From: Cololabis saira
Taxonomy: Eukaryota; Chordata; Actinopteri; Beloniformes; Belonidae
Reading direction: 5' to 3'
Length of the DNA stretch: 64,000 nucleotides
NCBI RefSeq assembly: GCF_033807715.1
Contig: NC_084597.1
Coordinates: forward strand, 10,579,343-10,643,342
Below the pieces are notes generated by a model, which was given only the letters and a program-made list of their open reading frames with translations, did no database searches and was not told the origin of the DNA. A program made the translations under genes and the position numbers. This document shows, piece by piece, positions 42,231 to 53,821 of this stretch (position 1 is its first letter; each line of letters opens with the position of its first letter).

Positions 42231-42515
42231 AGGATTTTGATATAGCTAATTTTGTGACAAATTGAATTGAATATTTTATTTCAGATTTGCACAAATGTTT
42301 TGTTATTTGCACAACTGTCAACCTCAGTGGAAAAGTCTGCCTGTTACTGTCTACATTGTATTAATTGCACAGTGTATTTTAATGTAATTGTTATGCAGGA
42401 AAGGGATATTTGTTTTATTTTATTCAAGAAGCATTTTTATTCTATATATGCAGGCAGATTATTTTTGTTTCATTTGTTTTATACATTTTGATATTGTGCA
42501 GACCTCTGTTAATAA

Positions 42516-42554
<39 letters not shown>

Positions 42555-43460
42555 TTTTATTTAAATAGCACCTTTCGTCCAAGTACATGAAATACAAGGT
42601 GCTTTGACATTTTGATTGGAAAATAAGCATAATAAACAAATAAAAACTGGGAGACCAAAAAGATAAAAACTGGGAGACCAATGCACCCTGACATACAATA
42701 TAAAATATATAAAATTTATAAAAAGATAAAGGTTCAAGGATTAAGGCTAAAAAAAATAAATAATAATAATCAGTCCACAACAATAAAAATAATAAAAACA
42801 TTATAAGAGATAGATAAATAAATAAAACAGATACCTTTAAAAAAATTTAAACGGAATAAAACTAAAACTATAAAATGTGATGCTACATAAAAGCCAGACC
42901 AAAGAGATGAGTTTTTAGTCTACGTTTAAAAATGTCCACATTTCCAGCTCCTCTCAGATCCTCCGGCAGGCCTTTCCACAGTTTTGGAGCTTAGTGGTTA
43001 AAAGCAGCATCACCAAATCTTTTAGTTCTACTCTGTGGAACAGCTAAAAAGAAGAGCCAGAGGATCTGAGGGGCCTTCCTGGTTCATAGAATAAAAACAT
43101 TTCTGAAATATACTCTGGCGCAAGCCCATGTAGCGCTTTATAAACTAATAAAAGAACTTTAAAATCAACACGAAAACTAACAGGTAGCCAGTGTAAGGTT
43201 TTTAAAATGGGCCTAATGTGTGCTCTCCTTCTGGTCTGAAAAGTTACCTGTGTGACATTTGGCACGAGGCTTTGTATTAAAACTGACTGTTTTTTTAAGG
43301 GTTTGCCTCAGAAAAAAATGAAGCTAACAGAGATGCTATGCTATAATGCTTTGGGGGAAACCCCAATTATGGCACAGAAAAAATATCGATATATATAGAG
43401 TATCGCCATTCAGCTAGAAAATATCGAGATATGACTTTTGGTCCATATCGCCCAGCCCTA
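42111..43460. mobile_element. hAT MITE, TAGGGCTGGGCGATAT family, copy 2, with a LINE inside
   Basis: Ends TAGGGCTGGGCGATAT and ATATCGCCCAGCCCTA; exact 8-bp duplication ATCTGACG at 42103-42110 and 43461-43468. It matches copy 1 (25679-26324) up to AATAAAA at 42517 and again from TTACCTGTGTGAC at 43244. The extra 0.7 kb between them is a later L2 insertion. The element begins only 41 bp upstream of the last arhgap24 exon, so it lies close to its branch point. Confidence 0.92.
42518..43243 (-). mobile_element. L2-type LINE, 3' end, inserted into the hAT MITE
   Basis: On the minus strand the frame from 43265 to 43044 reads ILKTLHWLPVSFRVDFKVLL and LVYKALHGLAPEYISEMF, the C-terminal part of a fish L2-clade reverse-transcriptase protein, followed by an untranslated tail and a (TGAT)n end at 42518-42552, the typical L2 tail. 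It is 5' truncated, as is usual for LINEs. The flanking AAAA / GAAAAG may be the target duplication. Confidence 0.85.
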
Positions 43461-43468
43461 ATCTGACG

Positions 43469-45133
43469 GCACAACGACACAGGGCAGACGGAGATATATG
43501 GTGCAACATAACCAACAGGTTAAGGGCCGGAGCTCTCGGACTTCTCAGTTCGATAATTACAGGTGTGGCACCTACACGTCTTCACAAGTTGAGCAGTAGT
43601 GGTCCTGAATTGTATAACATGTTTTGGATGGTTTATCCTCTTTGATCAATCAGAGGAGGTTATCTAATCTATAAACTAAAAAGGGGGGAAATGAGCCAAA
43701 AATAGGAGATTCAACTGAAATATGGTATGAAGATTTTATAAAAGGTCAATTGGGAAAATAAATGCTCCTGTGTAGTGTTGTTTTTGTCAGCCTGTTTCAG
43801 TTTTAGTTTAGTCTTTGGGTCAAGCTATCATTTTAGTTTTATCAGTTTTAGTCAAACACATTCTCCTTTTTAGTCGTGTCAAGTTTCAGTCGACTAAAAG
43901 TCTGAGCATTTTAGTCAGAATTGTCCAGGACCATTTTAGTCTAGTTTTAGTCAAAGATTGTATTTATCCAAAACCATTTTACAATTCAAACAAGGTTATC
44001 TTATTATAATGTTATCTGTTACCTTATAGACTCAAGAATACATTCATTCCAGATACAAAAGACTCTAATTTAAGTTTACAACATATATATTTATTTTTCC
44101 GCATTTCTCCCCATCTTTTTCGAAGACACATTGGGTTTTCTTTTCCACGTCTATGTAGGAAAGTGTATCCAAAGATGGTCTCTTATTCTTCTTCTTCTTC
44201 TCCAGCCCCAGAGAAGATCCCTGCGTTTCTCTATTTAACTTTGTTTTTAACTGATGTGAACCTAGAGCTCTGCGTTAACGGCATCAGCCTCTAACTCTGC
44301 AGCTGCATCTTCTGGATCTGATTCCCTGCTGCAGCGACTGGGATTGAGGACTAACGTCACCCAGAACTAAACCAGAGAAACTACTGAAAACATGGACATT
44401 AAACCAGAGAAACTACTGAAAACTACTGAAAACATGGACATTAAACCAGAGGAAACTACTGAAAACATGGACATTAAGGATCTTTGGTAGAATGTTTGTC
44501 TCGTTTTGGTCAACAGAAATTAAGACACATTTTAGCAGAGTTTTTATTTTGTTATATACATTTTAGTCTCGTTTTTATTCCTCTACTATATTGCATTATA
44601 TCCATCCATCCATCCATCCATCCATCTATCGTCTATCGTCACATGACCAGCATTTTCGTTGCATCTCGTCTCGTTTGTTGACAACGATATTTAGTCATGA
44701 TTTTCGTTCTTCTGAATACAACGCTCTACTACGGGTTATTTTCACTACTTATTTACTTTTAAATTTTCTTCTATTGAAATACGGTTTGTTTTTTTTTTGT
44801 TTTTGCCTCATCTAGTATGCACTTATTTATCTTTAGTTGTACTTGGATTTATCTTTAATCTATCTGTTTTTTTGTTTTTTTTTTCATTTAGGAAAATTCA
44901 TTTTCTTTTTTTCATTGTTTTTCTGCTTATTATTATCTTTAGTTTTTATTTGTTTTTGTTTTTTTGTCTTGTTTTTGTTTTTAGTTGTTCTTTGTACTTG
45001 CTATCTACTTTGTTTTATTCTGTTTAACTAACATTTTATATTGTACTGTAAAAGTTTTATAGAAATGTGCATTTGTACTGTTGGACCCCAGGAAGAATAG
45101 TGGCTGCTGATGCAGCAACTAATGGGGATCTGA
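43469..45133. other. arhgap24 intron, repeat-derived, no gene seen
   Basis: The stretch 43775-44700 is rich in TTTTAGTC-type motifs and looks like an old interspersed repeat. At about 44360-44480 a unit of about 40 bp (ACTGAAAACATGGACATTAA) is repeated about three times. (ATCC)n lies at about 44598-44627. At 45084-45130 is a LINE-like tail (GGACCCCAGGAAGAATAGTG). Confidence 0.55.
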
Positions 45134-45135
45134 AA

Positions 45136-45206
<71 letters not shown>

Positions 45207-45208
45207 AA
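45134..45208. repeat. (AAAT)n microsatellite
   Basis: A perfect tetranucleotide run of about 70 bp following a LINE-like 3' end, probably grown from its A-rich tail. It lies 62 bp past the donor of the large arhgap24 exon. Confidence 0.93.
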
Positions 45209-45269
45209 ATAAAAATATTTCCCAGCATCTGCAATAAAGACTACTTCAACACATATGTGCTTCTCCTAC

Positions 45270-46451
45270 CTTTTTATCCTGGCCTCGTACTCCGTCTTCT
45301 GCTTGTGCATCTCCTGTTTGAGGCTGGCCACGAGGCTGTGCAGGGCGCTGTGGCCTCCAGCTCCGTTTCCCAGCATGAAGCCCTCACTGATGTCGCTGCT
45401 GCTCGTCCCCCGGCTGCTGCCCCCTGCTCCATCTCCACCATCCTCTCTGTTACTGTTCCTGCCACCTCCTTCTCCTCCACCGGACTGCAGAGGCTCGCTA
45501 TCCGGCCCCGGGCCGTCCGAGTCTTCGTAGTGACCTCCGTAGAAGTCCTGTTCGGGGCAGGTGGTGGTGGAGGAGCGACAGGAAGTGGAGTTGTCCGGGA
45601 GAGAGATCTCACAGGAGGACGTGGACCAGGTGGCGCTGTCCACGCTCTGCTTGTCCTCACAGCTGGTGCTCAGACATATGTTGGTTATCTGAGTCTGCTG
45701 CTGCAGGTTCTGGTGGTTTAAGTGGACGTTGTCGTACGTGGACAGGCGGTTCTGACTGGCTGTCTGATCGCCGTTGGAGCAGTCGCGTGTCTTGTTGTTT
45801 TCCCGAAGCATGACGCAGCCGTTATTCTGCAGCCAAAGACTGTTGCGACCGTTCAAAGTCCCGGTGACCACATCGGAACCAGAAAGGCCCATGCGGACGA
45901 CCCCGGTCCCGTTCCCGGCGGGACTTCCTCCGCCCGTCACACCGCCCGTGCCCATTTTTGTGCCCGAGCCTTTGAGGGTGCCGGTGCGACGCACCGGTGC
46001 GCCGCCACCCCCGGAGGTCTGGGTCTTCTCCAGACTGGGATCTGACGCCGGAGAGGAGCTGAAGGAGCCGTTGGTAACGATCCCGCTGCCTTTATTGAAG
46101 GCCGGGTTCTTCTTGATGGTCATCGGCGGACTGCGACTGACGTCGAAGCGTCCCGTGACGACGCTCCGTGGACTCGCTGAGCGCGGCGAGCCGCCGTTGT
46201 CCGTGTGCTGGCGGTGCGACGGAGACTCGGGGGCTTCCCAGACGCACTGTCGCACCACGTGCGTGTTGTTGTTCTCTGCGTTCTGGGACACCACGGTGAC
46301 GGCGGAGGTAGTTGTTGTGGCTTGTCGCCGTAGCAGTTCAATGTTGTTGTTGTTAACAAGTTCAAGCGCCGACTGGCCGTCTACATCTCTGGGAAGAGAA
46401 CGTCATGGCGGCCGATCAAGACGGCCATGAGCTGCTGGACCAGAACAGTTC
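45270..46451 (-). CDS. arhgap24: arhgap24 large exon: linker with phospho-sites and first coiled-coil heptads
   Basis: The exon starts after TTCTGTCAG and ends before GTAGGT. It encodes TVLVQQLMAVLIGRHDVLFP (the end of the RhoGAP domain), then NNNNIELLRRQATTTTSA, DVSRSPPMTIKKNPAFNKGS, GIVTNGSFSSSPASD, SVDSATWSTSSCEISLPDNS, TTTCPEQDF and HSALHSLVASLKQEMHKQK, in the same order as human FilGAP. The linker is Ser/Thr-rich; in mammals ROCK phosphorylates this part. Its 1182 nt is one base too few for the flanking phases. The missing base maps to the GGG at 46391-46393, after which the upstream frame meets TAG while the downstream frame matches FilGAP. It is either an assembly error or a real frameshift. 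Confidence 0.93.
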
Positions 46452-46663
46452 CTGACAGAATGAGAGAGTTAATCAAACGGAGAACTTCACTAAAAAAACT
46501 AAACATCTACCGTATTTTGCAAACCATTAGGCGCACCGGGTTATAAGGAGCATGATAAAACATGTGTAAAGCGAAACAGAACAGTCAGGTAAGTCGAACT
46601 TTATTCAACTCACAATAACTCAGAATATCGTTCAGTTGTAACTAATAGAGAAATACTTTCTAT

Positions 46664-47486
<823 letters not shown>

Positions 47487-47488
47487 TT

Positions 47489-47690
<202 letters not shown>

Positions 47691-48253
47691 AATGGATTCT
47701 TCCATGAATCCACCAATAAAAAGTGGAGGAGGTGAGCGTCGTACCACGTCCTGTTCTCTGATTGGTTCATCACACCTGAAGTTAGTGTGAGGTTGGAAAC
47801 ACGTTGTATTCCAACATTTGATTATAATATAGATTTGAAAATTGGGTTTACTCAATTACAAAACCTGGCGTTGACATCTAGTTACAGTAAGGTAACATGG
47901 ACTAGATGTTGGATGATGGTTACTTGCCAGCGCTGCATAATTAGTTATCTAACGTTGTCTGACGTTGCAACCCGTATCCAACCAAGCGACTTTAATGTGT
48001 TAGCTGAACGGTCCAACCATCAATCAAGCGATTGGCTTCGTCACTACCAAAGTCACACTGAAACTGTATTATTTTTTAGTATAAATTTGAGGTCAGTAAG
48101 CACAACAAAATTCATACGTAAGGCGTCCCGGATTATAGGGTGCTCCGCCGATTTTTGAGAATATTTAAGAATTTTAAGTGCGCCTTATAGTGTGGAAAAT
48201 ACAGTATTATAAATAGTATAAAACACAGGTAAGTGATTCTTTTGAACACTGAC

Positions 48254-48375
48254 CTTCCATAATTGTTACCGGATCCTCAACCTTTGGCCTCAAGATGTTC
48301 GGCCCAAAGACTGTGGCCAAGTTTTGGACGCTCATTTTATTCACGCCTGAATACGACTGGACTTCATCAAGAAAT
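48254..48375 (-). CDS. arhgap24: arhgap24 exon: RhoGAP domain, [15 protein letters not shown]
   Basis: A 122-nt exon between TGTGTAG and GTCAGT on the minus strand. It encodes [20 protein letters not shown] and [33 protein letters not shown] is the conserved RhoGAP segment that contacts the GTPase; its Asn residues are shared across the family. The first base completes an Arg codon and the last begins a Gly codon, matching both neighbours. FilGAP converts Rac-GTP to Rac-GDP. Confidence 0.97.
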
Positions 48376-48471
48376 CTACACAAAAAAGAAAAAAAAAAAG
48401 AAGAAAGATGTCAATGTTGTTAATCATCTGAAACAGTTTGAATTTTATCAACCGTAACTATCAGTTGGTAC

Positions 48472-48545
48472 CTGCAGATGTACTTGAGGAGGTTGTAGTT
48501 TACCGGAGGCAGACTTTCCACGTGCTTCCTCAGCGCCTTTATACC
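48472..48545 (-). CDS. arhgap24: arhgap24 exon: RhoGAP domain, LPPVNYNLLKYICR
   Basis: A 74-nt exon between GATCCGCAG and GTACCA, starting on a codon boundary. It encodes GIKALRKHVESLPPVNYNLL and KYICR. LPPVNYNLLKYI is a hallmark RhoGAP helix. It fits in phase with the exons at 49663 and 48375. Confidence 0.96.
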
Positions 48546-48823
48546 CTGCGGATCAAAGATGCCTTTTAGACTACGTAAGCTCGTATTAAGTAATTGCACA
48601 TGAGTCAGGTTCAGTCACAAGTACAGTAAATCAAGTTTTCTCAAAATAATAAACACACTAGAGCTTATTCAGTGTAACATCGACGCAACAATGCATTTTA
48701 TTTTATAGAAATACTAAAGCTAAACAAAATAAAACCTTCCGGATGCAAAAAAACAAACCGATGAAGGAAGAAATGTTTAGGATACTCGGCGTGTCTTATA
48801 TTTGTGGAGATTCGGCTGTTAGA

Positions 48824-49497
48824 TACGACGGAGTATTAGGGCCAAACTAAGACAAAAAAAAAAGAAGGAAATTACGTGAATAAAGTCATAATGTTGCGAG
48901 AATAAAGTCGTAATAGAATAAAGTCGTAATATTACGAGCATAAAGTCGTAACATTACGAGAATAAAGTCGTAATTTATGAGAATAAAGTCGTAATATTAC
49001 GAGAATAAACTCGTAACATAACGAGAATAAAGTAATATGAGAATAAAGTCGTCATATTATGAGAATAAAGTCGTAATATTACGAGAATAAAGTCGTCATA
49101 TTATGAGAATAAAGTCGTCATATTATGAGAATAAAGTGGTAATATTACGAGAATAAAGTCGTAATATTATGAGAATAAAGTCGTAATATTACGAGAATAA
49201 AGTCGTAATATTATGAGAATAAAGTGGTAATATTATGAGAATAAAGTCGTAATATTATGAGAATAAAGTCGTAATATTATGAGAATAAAGTGTTAATTTA
49301 TGAGAACTCTAACAGGAAGAGTGTGTTAAAATGTTGAATATTGAGCATCTTGTGAAGTTATATTTACATATTTATAATATATTTAATATTACGATTTTAT
49401 TCTCGTAATATTACGACTTTATTCTCATATTATTATGACTTTATATTCGTAATTTCCTTCTTTTTTTTTCTTAGTTTGGCCCTAATACTCCGTCGTA
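48824..49497. mobile_element. MITE with TACGACGGAGTATTAGGGCC ends, copy 2
   Basis: Same ends as 35978-36472, with a 6-bp duplication GTTAGA at 48818-48823 and 49498-49503. The left arm of ACGAGAATAAAGTCGTAAT-type units is greatly expanded (about 48890-49300, around 20 units) while the inverted right arm has only a few, so growth was asymmetric. Confidence 0.88.
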
Positions 49498-49662
49498 GTT
49501 AGAAGATTAGACAAGGAAAAAAAAAATTAGTGCGTGAGAAAAAACTGCAAAACTGGAGATCAAAATTTCGATTAATACATCTAGTAGATTGAACCTCGTA
49601 AACCTTTGCATTTAGGGCTAAAGTCGGAGGTATAAAGGAATCCATCATGTCTGATTTCTAAC

Positions 49663-49795
49663 CATTTCGTCATCTTTGCTGAGGAGCTTGGCGCAGGCCA
49701 GGAATTCTTCATACTTGTGGAAGGGGATAACGGGCTCAGGCAGCTCTCTGAGGTACAGCTTCAGCAGAGACGCAACTGTGTGGACGTCTGTGTTA
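49663..49795 (-). CDS. arhgap24: arhgap24 exon: RhoGAP domain, [21 protein letters not shown]
   Basis: A 133-nt exon between TGTCAACAG and GTTAGA. It encodes [40 protein letters not shown] and [17 protein letters not shown] is the core RhoGAP signature. The preceding RhoGAP exon with the arginine finger, and the N-terminal PH domain, lie outside the window or were not found between here and 64000. Confidence 0.97.
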
Positions 49796-51644
49796 CTGTT
49801 GACAGAAAAAAAAGAAAATAATAAGTCCAGGGCAAGGTTGAGGTCTTAATTTACGTTAGGCAAACTGAGCATGAAAAATACTTTTTTTTAATTTTTGTTG
49901 GACAGTCGAGGCCTTTGTTAAGAAAGTTATGAGAGAAGAAAGCAGACAGCATGTGTAGTGGGTAGGGTGGTGTAGACGACATGTAGCGATGGTCTGGGAG
50001 TCGAGCCCAGGTCAGCAGCGAGAAAAACCTCAAGCCTCTATACATGAACTAAAACGCTGAACGCCCATCAATTAGGATTTTTTAATCTTTAAATACAGAG
50101 ATGAGACTGAAAAAAGGGGAAATTATGTGTATTATAGTTTTTTTTTTTTTAACGCCAACTAGACAGTCAGCTAAACTATCTTTTATTCATGAACAAGAAT
50201 TATTTTTGTAGATTTTTATTAACATACAGTGCAAACAACGACAAAAGACAACCTCAGTATGGGTGTGTGTGTGTGTGCCGTGTGTGAGTGTAAATAAGAT
50301 GATGAAAATAGATACATAAATTGAGGATATTAATTTGAGAGTAAACAAATAAATAATTATCATATAGAGTGGTGTAGCATGATATCATATAAATATAGCA
50401 TAATAATATAGTAATATCCTAATATAGCATAATTTTTATAAAATATTATAACATATAACCACATTATATCACCATACTATAATATATAACAATATAATAA
50501 TACCATAGTTTAACATCCCATGAGATTTCATAACTTAATATAATAATATGAAACAATATATCATGATAATGCCAGGAATAATTATTAGAGTTAGAATTGG
50601 TAATTTATGTTTTGCAATGGGGGGTGAGGTCAGACCGGGACGTCAGGGAAGCGACCAGGAGGCCCCCACCAGACTCCAGTTGCCCGACCGGGAGTCCCAG
50701 CAAGAGGCAAGTAGGACGGCAGTGAAAGGAATAGTTATAGTTAAAAGTTTCTTGAATGATGAGATTAGCTCCTTAAAATTAAGGCGATTTTGCTGCTGAT
50801 TGCGAGCGGAGGCTGCGGCATATTGCTGCTCCTGTATCCTGTTCAACAGATTGTTGCTGCTGATGGATTTTGTTTGGTGTAGATGCAGAACTGTATACCA
50901 ACATTTCTTCAACACAAAAATGAAATCCGATGTTTTGATTAAGAGTGTGTAGATATATAAGAAATGAAAAGGGCCAACCCTGAGCTGTAGTTAGTATGCA
51001 GGGACATGTGCTTGATCATTTTCTATCCCTCAGCATGCGCAGGCATACATTGGTGAGTCTTGGCATGATTCACTGTTTTGAAAGCTTTACAGAGATCAAT
51101 AAAAAGGAGCTACACGACTTTGCTTGCCATCTTATGTTCCAATATTCATTAATAACACCACAGATGGTAGTAACTATTACTGAATTGTAAGGCTGGTGTT
51201 GTTGTCCGATGATTGGCAGTCTGATTATAATCGATTTTGCCAAATCTGTGTGAAATATAAAGTGTGTGGGTTTACACAATAGACTCGTGGCTGGTGTTCA
51301 AACCAGTACTCCCCGTGGAAGAAAAGATCGTATTTCTCAGTTGGACACAAAAATGAGTTGAGAGGCCGTGAGCGATGAATCCCTGGATCCAATCCTGGCT
51401 GGCCAGACCTTCGCTTGATGTAATTTTCTCTGCTTTCTTTCCCACGTTTCCTGCCCCTCCACCCTGCTCTATCTAGGAAAGGGAATGCTCTAAAGAGCAA
51501 TCTTGAATGTGTGTCAGACTGAAAAACAATATAACAAAATATTAAACAGATGCTGCGTGACTATTCTCCAGAACAGACACAGAGCAAACTATGCATGACT
51601 AGCCTTATGGCACGAATCCTCAGTTTAAAGATGAGCGAATAAGG
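49796..51644. other. arhgap24 intron or upstream sequence, no exon recognised
   Basis: AT-rich (50330-50560 is a TATA-like low-complexity stretch). Around 50620-50710 is a GC-rich block (GGTCAGACCGGGACGTCAGG) that may be an old LINE fragment. The next upstream arhgap24 exon (arginine finger) is not detected. Confidence 0.5.
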
Positions 51645-51849
51645 TGTGACAACATCTGACATTACTAACTGCCAATTAAAGTTAAGTGCTGCCTGTTATG
51701 TGATACTTTTCTGAATGCGCATGCGCAAATGTTTTGGTATCTTGGGAGTGTGTAAGTGCAGGGCAGTTGTAGTGTTTGTAGTGCACGAGTCGTGAGTAAA
51801 GTCTTGGAAAACGTACAGTCGTCAGAGTAATTCATTTAGCAGTTAACAT

Positions 51850-51865
51850 TGGTAGCAGAGGATGG
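51850..51865 (+). promoter_or_regulatory. Copia primer-binding site for initiator tRNA-Met, overlapping the gag start
   Basis: TGGTAGCAGAGGATGG is the reverse complement of the 3' end of vertebrate initiator tRNA-Met including CCA, all 16 bases. It starts 1 nt after the LTR end. The gag ATG at 51862-51864 lies within its last four bases. Confidence 0.85.
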
Positions 51866-53140
51866 CCGCTGGTAATTGTAAAGTTCCGTTGGCGTTTGAT
51901 GAGAAAAAGTCCTACGAAAGTTGGAAAAATGAAGTCGAAATCTGGAGACTTGTTACGGACTTGGATAAAAAGAAGCAAGCCTTGGCGGTTGCCTTGTCGC
52001 TAACAGGAAGAGCGAGGGACAGCGCGCTGGAAATAGCCGCAGGAGATTTGAACAATGATGATGGAATGACTACACTTTTGATGAAACTAGACTCAGTGTT
52101 TTTGAAAGAAGAAAAGGACCGCCAATACAAGGCGTACACGGAGTTTGACCGGATGATGAAAGACAATGTCGTTTCGATGGGGGACTACATCATCGAGTTT
52201 GAACGGAGGTACAACAGAATTCGCCAGTTTAAAATGGAGCTACCGGATGCAGTGTTAGCATTCAAGCTGCTAGACACTGCGGGACTTCATATTAAAGACC
52301 AATAGTTGGCACTTACCGCTTGTCCAAGCCTCAAGTTTGACAACATGAAGGCCGCCATGAAGAGGATATTTGGCGACACTACGCCACGGGGCGGAGCTGG
52401 CGCCCTGCAGGTGAGGGGGGATGCAACTGAAGCCGCCTACTACACAAAGTTCACTGGCAGGAGAGAAAGTAGGTCAAATCCGCAGCATCAAGCAGCTATT
52501 CAAGGTACCAATCCGCTTGACAGATATGGTAGGAGAACGAGATGTGCAGTCTGCCAAAGGTTATATCACTGGGCAAACTGCTCCCATAAAAATGAGCATG
52601 CTAAATTAACAGAAGATGAAAGACAAACAGAGTTTGAAGAATGCAACATCACTACTGTGTCTAAAGACACATTGTCTGACACAGAGATTTTCATGGTGGA
52701 GTCTCTTGGATCTGCTGTGATTGATACAGCTTGTACCAGAACAGTGTTTGGCAAAAAATGGCTTCATCATTATGTCAGTCAACTAACACAGGATGAGTTA
52801 CTGAAAATGAAGGACGTGAAAAGTGCAAGACCATTCAAGTTTGGTGATGGGAGAATTGTACATTCCACAAAGAAAAAGTGAAAATCCCAGCTGTGATAGC
52901 ACAAACTAAATGTCAAATTGAGACATAAGTTGCTCCAGACGATATCCCTTTGCTTTTAAGCAAAACTTCACTGAAAAGAGCAGGTGCTGTTTTGGACATT
53001 GAGAATGACAAAGCCATAATGTTCAAGCAACCTCTGGTTGGATGGAAGTGGAAGTGACATCCAAAATGAAGACGACATCCTCATTGTGACGGAAAACATG
53101 AGACACAAGAAAAACAAAAAGTGCTATTGAAACTGCACAG
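51862..53140 (+). pseudogene. Copia gag-protease remnant
   Basis: It starts at the ATG inside the primer-binding site. It encodes a Copia-type gag (SYESWKNEVEIWRLVTDLDK; GDYIIEFERRYNRIRQFKME) up to an in-frame TAG at 52303-52305, and continues in the same frame to a zinc-knuckle-like CAVCQRLYHWANC, one residue shorter than the usual CX2CX4HX4C. A protease segment follows with VIDTACTRTV, the aspartic-protease DTA motif. The frame is lost at about 52880, and a further TAA occurs near 52925. It would supply structural protein and processing in a live element; here it is broken. Confidence 0.85.
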
Positions 53141-53217
53141 GCAGTTTAATAATAATAATGGCTTTGTTTTATATAGCGCCTTTCAAGGCACCCAGAGCGC
53201 TTTACAGAGATCATTAT

Positions 53218-53623
53218 TGCGGCCGTTGTTAATCCAAAAAAAGGGCCGCGAGGGACTAAGCAGGGGAGGAAACACTGTGACGCGCTTGTATAAAGAATTC
53301 AGTTCCACTCCAATAATGCGTCTGAACATTTATTCTTTTCTTTGCTTGCACGTAAAAATAATCCAGGTACCAGTTTCCAAGACAACATTTGCGTGCGTGA
53401 GTGCGTGATTGCGTGATTGCGGTCAACAGAAAAATATCACCTCCTCGAGCTCACCCCCTCTCTGTCAAACCCTGAGCAGGTGAAGGTAATGAATGAAATA
53501 CTATCATCAGCTGTTACCGCCCATGCCCCGGTGAACACGCCCACCACCCAAAGTGTCAATGAAATGTGCAGGTGCAATACGAGACCGTGAACATAAAAGC
53601 AGAGGAGAATTATGGCTCCTACA
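53218..53623 (-). repeat. BEL 3' LTR
   Basis: 406 bp, read as identical to 60610-61015 by eye throughout. It has TG...CA ends and an internal GTGCGTGAGTGCGTGATTGC tandem motif. On the minus strand it follows the polypurine tract. Confidence 0.93.
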
Positions 53624-53821
53624 TTCCAGCCCCTTAATTATTCCAATAATAATTACACCACTACACATTATATACAAGAAAAACTTGAGAGAAAGATACA
53701 GTTCCTTTGAATGTCCTTTTCTTCTTTAAGCCAACACAAAAAATAGTCCAAAGTCCATGTGACAGTGTCAAAATTCATAAGACAATGAAGTCTATGAAGT
53801 TCAAAGGTCAGCTGCACGTCC

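Noticed and set aside
45257..46430. Plus-strand frames of 107-218 codons
   Set aside because: Antisense shadows of the arhgap24 large exon, which explains the lack of stops by its GC-rich serine codons.
50643..50915. A missing arhgap24 exon on the minus strand
   Set aside because: The translated text (Gln/Asn-rich) does not match RhoGAP or PH sequence and lacks suitable splice sites.
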